NCBI RefSeq assembly: GCF_029714425.1
Contig: NZ_CP121668.1
Coordinates: forward strand, 2,253,501 to 2,317,500
DNA: 64,000 nt
Reading direction: 5' to 3'
Origin: Bradyrhizobium sp. CB2312
Lineage (GTDB): Bacteria > Pseudomonadota > Alphaproteobacteria > Rhizobiales > Xanthobacteraceae
A program made the position numbers and the translations under genes. Position 1 is the stretch's first letter; the number at the start of each line of letters is the position of its first letter. Positions 52,570 to 60,364 of this stretch are shown here, piece by piece. The notes below the pieces were generated by a model. It saw nothing but the letters and a program-made list of their open reading frames with translations. It was not told the DNA's origin and made no database searches.

Positions 52570-53145
52570 ATGGCGCGAGCGCCGGTGATGGCGGCGGGTG
52601 GTATTGTGCTGCGGCGTGGTTCGACGCCGCTGATCGCGGTCGTGCGCCAGCGCAAGCGCAACGAATGGGTGCTGCCCAAGGGCAAGCTCGACGACGGCGA
52701 AACGCCGCGAGAGGCCGCGCATCGCGAGGTGCTGGAAGAGACCGGCCATGACGTGGCGATGCACGAATTTTTGGGCACGCTGGTGTATCAGTCGGGCGGG
52801 CGCTCCAAGGTCGTGCATTTCTGGCGGATGGAAGCCGAGGGCGGTCCCGTCCGCAAGCTGATGAACGACATCAAGGCGGTGGACTGGCTGACGCTCGATG
52901 ATGCGCTCGCCCGCCTGTCGCGCGAATACGAGCGCGCGTTCCTGACGCAGGTCGGGCCGATCGCGCTTGCGGCCGCCGGGCTTGCATCTTCGCCCGCACG
53001 TGCGCCCGAGCCGACGCCAACGCTGGCGGCCGACGACATTGATGCCGCCTTGCAGACGCTGACACCGGCCGAGGCGGCGTCCGTCGACGAACTGCGGCAT
53101 GGCTTGTTGCAGAAGGTGCGAGCCTGGCTTCGCGGCGAGGCGTAG
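52570..53145 (+). CDS. Nudix hydrolase
   Basis: From the ATG at 52570 the 191-residue protein has the Nudix box G-x5-E-x7-R-E-V-x-E-E-T-G (in G-K-L-D-D-G-E-T-P-R-E-A-A-H-R-E). The C-terminal 60 residues are Ala/Pro-rich plus helical. It hydrolyses a nucleoside diphosphate linked to X, for instance diadenosine polyphosphate or a nucleotide-sugar. It follows psd by about 70 bp. Confidence 0.92.
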   Translation: MARAPVMAAGGIVLRRGSTPLIAVVRQRKRNEWVLPKGKLDDGETPREAAHREVLEETGHDVAMHEFLGTLVYQSGGRSKVVHFWRMEAEGGPVRKLMNDIKAVDWLTLDDALARLSREYERAFLTQVGPIALAAAGLASSPARAPEPTPTLAADDIDAALQTLTPAEAASVDELRHGLLQKVRAWLRGEA

Positions 53146-53203
53146 ACTCCCTGAAAGAATTTAGGGCGACGTGACGCAGCGCCCTCTCCGCGAGAGAGGA
53201 ATC

Positions 53204-53295
53204 GTAGGGTGGGCAAAGGCGCATCTTGCGCCGTGCCCACCATATCTATGCTTTGTAGAAAGGCGGTGGGCACGCTTCGCTTTGCCCACCCTACG
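53204..53295. repeat. Palindromic intergenic repeat, family B
   Basis: GTAGGGTGGGCAAAGGCGC opens and GCTTTGCCCACCCTAC closes, with inner GCCGTGCCCACC / GGTGGGCACGC arms. Between the convergent Nudix and FecR genes. Confidence 0.85.
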
Positions 53296-53359
53296 ATACT
53301 GGGGCCTCGCCCTTCGAGACGCTTGCTTCGCAAGCTCCTCAGGCTGAGCGGCAACACTG

Positions 53360-54856
53360 TCACCGCCGCTCTTTCTTCTCCTTCGGAGCCGGCGCCGGTC
53401 TGCGCGGCGCGCCGGGGAGGCGCTGCTGGAATCCGCCTGGGCGCTGCATGCCCGGCTGTTGCAGCGCTGGCGGCTGCCCGGGTTGCAGGCCGGTGCGCGG
53501 CGTTTGCGGGCCCGGTGCTTGCGGAGCGGTGCCGCCCGGCTGAGGCGGGGTCACGGGTCCGGGCTGCGCCGGACTCTGTCCACCGCGCGGCGGCTGGGTT
53601 TGCGGCGTGCCACTGGGCGGCGTGCCTTGCTGACCGCCTTGCCCCGCGCGCGGTGCACCTGGACGTCCGGCACCTTGCTGCTGACCGGGCTGTTGTTGAC
53701 CCCGTTGCTGCTGGCCCGGCTGCTGCCCCTGACCCGCGCGCTGGCCACCCGGCTGCACGGCGCCGCCTTGTCCTTGTTGTCCTTGCCGCTGCTGCGGCGG
53801 CTGGCCTTGCTGCGTGCCTTGCCGGCCCGGCGTGCCCGGCTGCTGCTGGCCAGGACGGTTGTTCTGACCGGGCTGGCCGTTCGGCCGCTGCGGTTGCTGC
53901 GCCGGCGCTGTTGTGGGGCGCAATTGCTGCTGCTGCGGCGGCTGGATGGGGCGCGGAATGCGGCTGACCGCGGTCGGATTGGCGCGGCGGAAGTCGCGCT
54001 GCTCGGTGACGATCTGCCGGCCGGTGGTCTGCGCCAGATGCACCTGGCTGACGAAGCCCCGGTCACGCGCGATCTGCTGCGCCGGAATCGTGATCGGCAC
54101 CGCGGCAAAGCGCATGACGCCGGCCGTGGCTGTGCCAGGCCGGATCGCAAAGCCGCTCGAAGCCCGCGTGAGCGCGCCGAGCCGCGTGCCGCTGGTCCGG
54201 TCGTCGACGTCGATGTGGCCGACGCGGCCGTCGGCATCGGGATAGAGTTTTATGTTGACGTTGTTCGCGCTGTTCGCTGCCGCGCCTTCCGGCACGTCGA
54301 CGACGCCGGTGGTGCCGCGGATGCCGAGCGTTGCGGTCGGCGTCGCGATCTTCATGTCACCGGTCTTCGCCACCGCCGCCGCGACGAACGCGACCGTGCC
54401 CTTGCCGATATCGAAGATCGCCGAGTTCTGCTTGCCGCCGTCTTCATAGACGTAATTGTCGATCGTGATCTTGGCGCTGGCGGAGAGGTTGAACGTGGTC
54501 GCGTCGTTGAAGGTGATGCCGAGCGAGGAGTTCGACGAGGTCTGTACGGTGTCGTTGAGATAGATGTCGTCGCGCACGCGCAGCGGATAGGAATTCTTGT
54601 CGCGGATCACGGTCGCGATGCCCGTCACGGTGGCGACGTTGCCGATCGGCTCGACGGTGGTGGTCTGCGCGTCTGCCGCGGGAGCAGGTGAAGCTGATGG
54701 TGTCGGCGATGCCGAGGGCGTCGGGGAGGGGGCAGGTGCCGGCTGCGCTTGCGCGATTTCGATTGCATCGGATGCACAAGCCGCGCGCGCGCCGGCCAGC
54801 GGCAAGGCCAGCACGAGCGTGAACACGAAGGGGCGCCAAGCCACCAATGAAGTCAC
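53360..54856 (-). CDS. FecR-domain protein with long Gln/Pro/Gly-rich tail
   Basis: Start chosen at the GTG at 54856, which opens a signal peptide (V-T-S-L-V-A-W-R-P-F-V-F, ending A-R-A); the frame stays open to 55009 but without a signal. About 498 residues: a FecR-like beta domain (about 75-240, G-N-V-A-T-V-T-G-I-A-T-V-I-R-D, L-G-I-T-F-N-D-A-T-T-F, L-G-I-R-G-T-T-G-V-V-D-V) and then about 180 residues that are mostly Q, P and G. No sigma factor gene is adjacent. A surface or matrix role is possible; this is speculative. Confidence 0.82.
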   Translation of the reverse strand: MTSLVAWRPFVFTLVLALPLAGARAACASDAIEIAQAQPAPAPSPTPSASPTPSASPAPAADAQTTTVEPIGNVATVTGIATVIRDKNSYPLRVRDDIYLNDTVQTSSNSSLGITFNDATTFNLSASAKITIDNYVYEDGGKQNSAIFDIGKGTVAFVAAAVAKTGDMKIATPTATLGIRGTTGVVDVPEGAAANSANNVNIKLYPDADGRVGHIDVDDRTSGTRLGALTRASSGFAIRPGTATAGVMRFAAVPITIPAQQIARDRGFVSQVHLAQTTGRQIVTEQRDFRRANPTAVSRIPRPIQPPQQQQLRPTTAPAQQPQRPNGQPGQNNRPGQQQPGTPGRQGTQQGQPPQQRQGQQGQGGAVQPGGQRAGQGQQPGQQQRGQQQPGQQQGAGRPGAPRAGQGGQQGTPPSGTPQTQPPRGGQSPAQPGPVTPPQPGGTAPQAPGPQTPRTGLQPGQPPALQQPGMQRPGGFQQRLPGAPRRPAPAPKEKKERR

Positions 54857-55004
54857 GAGGAGGTCCCGGTAAGAACGCGAGGCGAGATCGGCCGATATCA
54901 GCCGGAGCGAGCTGAATGGCGGATGAACATGAGTCGCAGGGGAGGGGCGAACGTTTGAACGGCGCGTGATGCGAGTGAATAGGCCTTGATATCCTCTCCA
55001 CAGC

Positions 55005-55125
55005 GTCATGGCCGGGCGTAGCTGTCCGAAGGACGGCGTCGCTTCCGCTCGCCTATGTCCCGGCCATCCACGCCTTAATGCGCGGTGCGAAGAACGTGGA
55101 TGCCCGGGACAAGCCCGGGCATGAC
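55005..55125. repeat. Family A palindromic repeat with nested insert
   Basis: Normal family A ends (GTCATGGCCGGGC and GGGCATGAC) enclose an extra sequence of about 40 bp in the first arm, starting GTAGCTGTCCGAAGGACGGC and ending CGCTCGCCTATG. The extra part has its own GTCCGAAGGAC palindrome. It fills most of the gap between the DUF2147 and FecR genes. Confidence 0.8.
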
Positions 55126-55160
55126 GAAGACCGTGTGTTAGAGATGACGCGCTTCGCGCG

Positions 55161-55937
55161 TCAGCTCACGCGCTTCCAGGTCTGGCCGCCGCAGAACATG
55201 CCGCCGAAGGCGCAGCCCTGCACGCGCAGTGCGTTCGGGCCCTTCATCGCGATGGTCGAGTCGTAGTTGCGGCCGGAGTCGGGATCGTGGATGCGGCCGC
55301 TCCACTTCGCGCCATCGGGCTTCATATTGATCAGGATGCGCTCGTTGGTCTTCTGGGCGTAACCGCACAGATTGGGGCCGCACTGCTCGACACGGACATT
55401 GCCCTTGTTCTCTTCGGTCGCCCACACGCCGATCGGCGAGTTCGGTGCCGTCACGGGCGCGGCGGCCACTGGCGCCGGCGCGGGAGCAGCAACAACGGGC
55501 GCGGGCGCAGCGACAGGAGCGGGAGCCGCAACAGGCGCGGGCTGCGTGTTGTTGTCGTAGCCGGCGGGCGGCGCGGCGGCAACCGTCGTGGCCGGAGCGG
55601 GAGCCGCAGGCGCGGCCGCCTGCACCGGCGCCTGTTGAACGGGCTGTTGCTGCACCGGAGCCGGGGCGGGCTGCGCGGTCGGCGCCGGAGCCGGCGTGGT
55701 GTCGGCGTCATCGTCCTTGGAGCCGCCAAGGCCGTTGAGGTTGATGTTGTTCAGCTTGATCGGCTTGTTCGACAGGCCGGGGGCGACGATGGTGACGCAA
55801 TCAAGCGAAGCGCAGTTGCGCGGAGTCTCGATGCGGATGTGCTGGCCGTCGATCTGGAACGAGATCGAGTTGCCGGCATGCGCGGCCGCGGTCGAAGCGA
55901 GGAAGAGCGCGGCGGCGGCGACGGTGAGCTTGTTCAT
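55161..55937 (-). CDS. DUF2147-domain secreted protein, Ala/Pro-rich
   Basis: The 258-residue protein has a signal peptide (about 21 residues, ending A-H-A). A short N-terminal domain (I-D-G-Q-H-I-R-I-E-T-P-R-N-C) and a roughly 110-residue Ala/Pro/Gln-rich linker precede a C-terminal DUF2147 domain (about 170-255): G-V-W-A-T-E-E-N-K-G-N-V-R-V-E-Q-C-G-P-N-L-C-G and Y-D-S-T-I-A-M-K. The paralogue at 56132 is divergent with the same layout. Periplasmic; function unknown. Confidence 0.88.
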   Translation of the reverse strand: MNKLTVAAAALFLASTAAAHAGNSISFQIDGQHIRIETPRNCASLDCVTIVAPGLSNKPIKLNNINLNGLGGSKDDDADTTPAPAPTAQPAPAPVQQQPVQQAPVQAAAPAAPAPATTVAAAPPAGYDNNTQPAPVAAPAPVAAPAPVVAAPAPAPVAAAPVTAPNSPIGVWATEENKGNVRVEQCGPNLCGYAQKTNERILINMKPDGAKWSGRIHDPDSGRNYDSTIAMKGPNALRVQGCAFGGMFCGGQTWKRVS

Positions 55938-56131
55938 GACAACCTCCGAAAAGGGCGCGATCCCGATATGGACTGGTGTCGCTGGTGGATGAAGCGTGGT
56001 TCGACCCTACGCCGCGCCTACCCCGCCTTCCGTGATGGACGTCACAACGCCGGTGCGCGACTGGGTGAGGCAGCGCACATTCGGCCACCCATCATCTGCG
56101 TAACGTCTCGGGGACACTGAGGAGGGCGCCG

Positions 56132-57016
56132 ATGATGCGGCTTGTGACTTCGCTTGGGACGGTGATCGCATTGATGGCGATGGCGCCCGCGGCCCAGGCC
56201 GGTTCCTACTCTTTTTTGGTCGGCGGGCATCGTTTCCATGTCGAGGCGCCCCGGAATTGCCGGGCCGCCTCCTGTGTTTCGATTTCCAGTCACAGCTTGC
56301 GGACAACAGACAATGTCAGCACGGCACCGGCCCCGCCGCCCGCACCGGTGCTCCAGGCACCGCAGCCGGCCTGTCCGGCCGCCCCGATTCGACCGGTGCA
56401 AGCGATTGTGACCGCACCGCCCCCCGCGCCGGCTCCCGCCCTTGCTGCCACGGCGTCGCAGTCCGTTCCGCCGCCGCCGACGCCAAAACGCGATGCGTCA
56501 GGGATTGAAGCGCCGAGCCCCAATCCGCCGCGAGTTGAACTGTCACGCCTGGATCCGCCAAAGACGATCGCGCTCGACCCGCCGCGGATCGAGCCGCCGG
56601 TCGTCACTGCGGACCCCGAGATCAAGCCGGCCACAACGATGGCGAAGCGCAACGAGGATGAGCCGGCCTATCTGCCGCTCGGCGAATGGGAGAGCACGGG
56701 CGCCAAGGGCACGGTCCGCATCGAGCGCTGCGGCCCGGCGCTGTGCGGCTTCGCACTCACCGACGCGTCCACCCGCGGCGAGAGCGTGCTCGTCAACATG
56801 AAGCCGAAATCGCACGACGTCTGGACCGGCAGCATCTACAGCCGCTCCACCGGCAACACCTATTATGCGACGATGACGCTGAAGACCTCCGGCAGGCTCC
56901 ACGTCGAAGCCTGCGCGCTCGGCCGCTTCTGGTGCTCCGGCAACGACTGGACAAGAGTTGAGGAGCCGCGCGAGCAGCTGATGACGACGTCGCGGCAGTG
57001 GGGCGCGAGGTCGTAG
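56132..57016 (+). CDS. DUF2147-domain secreted protein, paralogue
   Basis: The 294-residue paralogue has a signal peptide (ending A-Q-A), the N-terminal V-G-G-H-R-F-H-V-E-A-P-R-N-C, a Pro-rich linker and the C-terminal DUF2147 domain (G-E-W-E-S-T-G-A-K-G-T-V-R-I-E-R-C-G-P-A-L-C-G, with Y-Y-A-T-M-T-L-K). The two Cys in C-G-P-x-L-C-G are kept. The genes face away from each other across 194 bp, so they may share control. Confidence 0.88.
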   Translation: MMRLVTSLGTVIALMAMAPAAQAGSYSFLVGGHRFHVEAPRNCRAASCVSISSHSLRTTDNVSTAPAPPPAPVLQAPQPACPAAPIRPVQAIVTAPPPAPAPALAATASQSVPPPPTPKRDASGIEAPSPNPPRVELSRLDPPKTIALDPPRIEPPVVTADPEIKPATTMAKRNEDEPAYLPLGEWESTGAKGTVRIERCGPALCGFALTDASTRGESVLVNMKPKSHDVWTGSIYSRSTGNTYYATMTLKTSGRLHVEACALGRFWCSGNDWTRVEEPREQLMTTSRQWGARS

Positions 57017-57077
57017 CGTTTCTCTTACCCTCCAGGGGAGGGTGGCGGGTGAGCCGGTGATGCGGTCGGTGTCGTCT

Positions 57078-57161
57078 CTAGATCATGCCGAGCACGATGG
57101 CGCCGACAAAGGCCATGGCGAGGTACGCGGTGACTACGCTCAGTCTCCCGGCGAACGTCAT
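57078..57161 (-). CDS. 27-residue single-TM peptide (small protein)
   Basis: On the minus strand ATG at 57161 runs 27 codons to TAG at 57078. GGAG lies 8 bases upstream of the ATG. The product, M-T-F-A-G-R-L-S-V-V-T-A-Y-L-A-M-A-F-V-G-A, is one hydrophobic helix with a basic start, ending V-L-G-M-I. It sits in an otherwise empty 320-bp gap. The clean ribosome binding site and membrane-peptide composition support a real gene. Confidence 0.65.
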   Translation of the reverse strand: MTFAGRLSVVTAYLAMAFVGAIVLGMI

Positions 57162-57336
57162 GAGATATCTCCATGCGCGCCTCTTTGCGCGCCAACATCA
57201 TGGTTAACAGAGAGTCTCTTTCCGAAAAAGGCAGCCCTGCTGTCGCTCATCCTGCGCCACGCGGGCCGGCATAGTTAAAGAACGCTGAAACCGACACGTT
57301 GAAGAGTCTTTAAGTAAATTCACCGAACGTGCGTGC

Positions 57337-58545
57337 ATGACGCGCGGAGTTCGTTTGTATCTCGTCGGCTCCATCGTCCTTGTTTCGCTTGCGGGTTGCG
57401 GACGCGGCTTTTTCCAGGCCGAACGTGAACCGTGGCGGGCCGAGGCAGAGGCCGCATGCCTGAAATCGGGCGCGGTGAAAGAGGGACCAGACCTCGTCCG
57501 CATCGACCCGATCTCCGGCCCCGGCATGTGCGGCGCCGAATTCCCGCTCAAAGTTGCCGCGATCGGCGAAGCCTCCGGCACCTATGGTTTTGCCGACGAA
57601 ACGCTGCGCCCGCCCGGCAGCATCGGCAACCAGCCGCGCTGGCCGGTGACGCAGCCGCAATCGAATTACCCGCAAGGCCAGGCCTATCCGGCATCGTCCT
57701 ATCCGCAACGCTCGAACTATCCCGAGAGCGCGGTGCGCCAACCCTCCGGCTATGGCGCCTCATCCGGCCCGATGTCACTGAATGCGCCCGGCGTGGAGCC
57801 TCAGGAAGACGAGATCGACCTGCCGCCCGAGGGCACCGATGCCGCGGGTGCGGCGCGCTACATGAATGCCCCGAGCTATCCTGCGCGGCAGCCCGCTCCC
57901 TATTCGCAAGCGCCCGCGCAGCAGCCGCTGCCGCGTCTTGGTCCGGCGCAGGGCAATCCCGTCACCGCGGTCGGTCCGGTCGCGATCAAGCCGACTGCGA
58001 CGCTCGCCTGTCCGATCGTGTCCGAGCTCGACCGCTGGCTCGCCGACACCGTGCAGCCGTCGGCGACGCGCTGGTTCGGCGCCCGCGTGGTCGAGATCAA
58101 GCAGATCTCCGCCTATTCCTGCCGCGGCATGAACGGCAATCCGCATGCCCACATCTCCGAGCACGCCTTCGGCAATGCGCTCGACATCTCGGCCTTCGTG
58201 CTCGCGGACGGCCGCCGCGTCACCGTCAAGGACGGCTGGCGCGGCATGCCGGAAGAGCAGGGCTTCCTGCGCGACGTGCAGTCGGGCGCATGCGCGCATT
58301 TCACCACGGTGCTGGCGCCGGGATCGAACGTCTATCACTACGATCACATCCATGTGGATCTGATGCGCCGTGCCAGCCGCCGCCTGATCTGCCAGCCGGC
58401 CGCCGTCTCCGGCGACGAGGTTGCCTCGCGCGCGCAGCGGCGCAGTCCCTATGCGAGCTCGCGCGATCCCTACGTGACCGGCTCGCTCGGCGCGCACAAG
58501 ACTACGACGCGCAAGCAGGACGAGGACGACTACGCGGACGATTAG
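57337..58545 (+). CDS. Extensin-like C-terminal domain lipoprotein
   Basis: The 402-residue protein has a lipobox L-A-G-C (residues about 18-21) for outer-membrane or periplasmic attachment. A Pro/Gln/Tyr-rich middle (about 115-215) is followed by an extensin-like C-terminal domain (about 225-355): C-P-I-V-S-E-L-D-R-W, Y-S-C-R-G-M-N-G and S-E-H-A-F-G-N-A-L-D-I-S-A-F, with Y-D-H-I-H-V-D-L later. The His/Asp set suggests a zinc-peptidase fold related to D,D-carboxypeptidases. Function unknown. The next gene is 4 bp away. Confidence 0.88.
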   Translation: MTRGVRLYLVGSIVLVSLAGCGRGFFQAEREPWRAEAEAACLKSGAVKEGPDLVRIDPISGPGMCGAEFPLKVAAIGEASGTYGFADETLRPPGSIGNQPRWPVTQPQSNYPQGQAYPASSYPQRSNYPESAVRQPSGYGASSGPMSLNAPGVEPQEDEIDLPPEGTDAAGAARYMNAPSYPARQPAPYSQAPAQQPLPRLGPAQGNPVTAVGPVAIKPTATLACPIVSELDRWLADTVQPSATRWFGARVVEIKQISAYSCRGMNGNPHAHISEHAFGNALDISAFVLADGRRVTVKDGWRGMPEEQGFLRDVQSGACAHFTTVLAPGSNVYHYDHIHVDLMRRASRRLICQPAAVSGDEVASRAQRRSPYASSRDPYVTGSLGAHKTTTRKQDEDDYADD

Positions 58546-58549
58546 CGAA

Positions 58550-59131
58550 ATGGCCATCGTCCGCTATCTCACCCACCCGCAGGTGCAAATCGATCCCGAC
58601 GTGCCAGTGCCGCAATGGGGCCTGAGCCCGATCGGTCGTGCCCGCACCGAGGCGCTGGCGCAGGCAAGCTGGCTGGCGCGCACCACGCAAATCGTCTCCA
58701 GCGGCGAGCGCAAGGCGATCGAGACCGCCGAGATCATCGCGAGCCGGCTCGGCATCATGATCGAGATCCGCGAGGCCATGCACGAGAACGACCGCTCGGC
58801 GACCGGCTTTTTGCAGCCGGCCGAGTTCGAGCAGGTTGCCGACCGTTTCTTCGCAGAGCCACTTCTCAGCGTCCGCGGCTGGGAGCGTGCCATCGATGCG
58901 CAAGCGCGCATCGTGCGCGAGGCCGAAGCGGTGCTGGCGCGCAATCGCCCGGGCGATGTTCTGTTCGTCGGCCATGGCCGCGTCGGCACGCTGCTGTTCT
59001 GCCACACTGCCGGGCATGCGATCGACCGCGCCCACGATCAGCCGGCTGGCGGCGGCAATTTGTTCGCATTCGCGCGCGCCGGGCTGCAGGTCGTGCATGG
59101 CTGGCGCCCGATGGAAGAGGCCGGGGCGTAG
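58550..59131 (+). CDS. Histidine phosphatase superfamily protein lacking the RHG motif
   Basis: The 193-residue protein follows the extensin-like gene by 4 bp. It has S-S-G-E-R-K-A-I-E-T-A-E-I-I-A (the second motif, with Arg), E-N-D-R-S and G-H-G-R-V-G (second catalytic His). The usual first motif L-x-R-H-G-E is replaced by Y-L-T-H-P-Q, so the His remains but the flanking Arg and Gly do not. Activity may be weak, changed or lost. Confidence 0.85.
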   Translation: MAIVRYLTHPQVQIDPDVPVPQWGLSPIGRARTEALAQASWLARTTQIVSSGERKAIETAEIIASRLGIMIEIREAMHENDRSATGFLQPAEFEQVADRFFAEPLLSVRGWERAIDAQARIVREAEAVLARNRPGDVLFVGHGRVGTLLFCHTAGHAIDRAHDQPAGGGNLFAFARAGLQVVHGWRPMEEAGA

Positions 59132-59139
59132 CTAGCAGC

Positions 59140-59478
59140 TCATTTCGCGCCCGGCTTCGACGGGGCGGGGGCCAGCCCCATGCAGCGCTGCACCTCGGCG
59201 GGGACGTTGTAGGTGCGCATGATGTGGCGGCTATCGCGCAGGCCCGACGCCTCGCGTTGCACCACGAACATCCAGAGCGCGTGACCGGCTTCCGCCACCA
59301 GCTTGCGCCTTGCCGGTTGCGAGGCCGGCGTCTCGGCAAGCGCGTGCGCGGCGTCAAATTCGCGCAAGCGCGTCAGCGCCTGTTCGAGCGTACGGCCCAT
59401 CCGTCCAAGCGCTGAGGCCTGTTCCTGGACGATCTCGTAATGGAGGATATCGACCGGCGGGCGAAGATCACGGGACAT
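59140..59478 (-). CDS. Hypothetical protein, DUF6665-like (112 aa)
   Basis: From the ATG at 59478 the protein has 112 residues: a helical, Gln/Glu/Ala-rich core (I-L-H-Y-E-I-V-Q-E-Q-A-S-A-L-G-R-M-G-R-T-L-E-Q-A-L) and W-M-F-V-V-Q-R-E-A-S-G-L-R-D. It has no signal peptide. I associate the pattern with a small alphaproteobacterial family of unknown function. It converges on the phosphatase-fold gene. Confidence 0.75.
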   Translation of the reverse strand: MSRDLRPPVDILHYEIVQEQASALGRMGRTLEQALTRLREFDAAHALAETPASQPARRKLVAEAGHALWMFVVQREASGLRDSRHIMRTYNVPAEVQRCMGLAPAPSKPGAK

Positions 59479-59530
59479 GGCGCGAATATAGTGCCGCGTC
59501 ACCGGCTCGCGCAACGCGTCGCGCTTGCCG

Positions 59531-60166
59531 CTATTTCGCTTGATACGCTGCCAGGAACATCCGCGTCGCGCTGTCGACGACTTCGGTCATGCGCGCTTCC
59601 GACGGTGCGGGCGCGGCCTGGAAGACGAACGGCAGGAACAGCGAGGCTTTGCACAGCTCCATGAACTGCGAGGCCGCGAGATCGCAATCGTCGATCCTGA
59701 GATCGCCGGAGGCGACGTGGGCCTTGAGATAGTCGGAGAGGCGGTTGATGGTCTTGTCCAGCACCCGCACATAATAGCGGCGGCCGACATCGGGCATGCG
59801 CTCGGCGATCGCCATCACGGTGCGGATCGCCGATCCGCCGCCGGGGCGGCAGAGCAGGTGGATGTAGGCCCGCCCAAAATCCTTCAGCGTGGTCTCGGCA
59901 TCTCGCGCGGGGTCGAAATTGAACACGACCTGGCCGTGCTGGAGCGCCTCCTGCTCGAGGATGGCTTCGAACAGCGCGCATTTGTCGGCGAAGTAGACGT
60001 AGAGCGTGCCTTTGGAGACCTGCGCCGCGCGCGCGATCTCGCCCATGCTGGCGCCGTCAAAGCCGAGATCCATGAACACCTTGCGGGCCCCGTCCAGGAT
60101 CTGGCGGCGCTTGGAGCTGTCCTCCTCTTGGACGACGCGGAGATGTTCGGGGTCGACTACAACCAT
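59531..60166 (-). CDS. TetR/AcrR family repressor of the emrAB efflux genes
   Basis: The 211-residue protein has the TetR HTH: I-L-D-G-A-R-K-V-F-M-D-L-G-F-D-G-A-S-M-G-E-I-A-R-A-A-Q-V-S-K-G-T-L-Y-V-Y-F. The C-terminal ligand domain is helical. It is divergent from the emrA gene, with a perfect palindrome between, so it probably represses that operon and itself. The inducer is unknown. Confidence 0.92.
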   Translation of the reverse strand: MVVVDPEHLRVVQEEDSSKRRQILDGARKVFMDLGFDGASMGEIARAAQVSKGTLYVYFADKCALFEAILEQEALQHGQVVFNFDPARDAETTLKDFGRAYIHLLCRPGGGSAIRTVMAIAERMPDVGRRYYVRVLDKTINRLSDYLKAHVASGDLRIDDCDLAASQFMELCKASLFLPFVFQAAPAPSEARMTEVVDSATRMFLAAYQAK

Positions 60167-60266
60167 TGGTTCAGGGTCTCAGCAGGTTTTTGGGTCGGGT
60201 CCAGAGCCCATGAAGCCTGAATAAAGGATTCGGGCCGATAGGGTCGACCCGGGAATAATATGTATA

Positions 60267-60287
60267 TTGACCGAACCGTTCGGTCAA
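60267..60287. promoter_or_regulatory. TetR-type operator palindrome
   Basis: Two perfect 10-bp arms (TTGACCGAAC and GTTCGGTCAA) flank a central C. It lies 79 bp before the emrA start and 100 bp before the divergent tetR start, in an AT-rich stretch likely to hold the promoters. Confidence 0.85.
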
Positions 60288-60364
60288 TGATATTTGGAAT
60301 GCACGAGAGGGAACCGTCCGCGGGACGGCCGTCCCTGGTCGTGCCTTTTTATGGGGAGGCCGTC

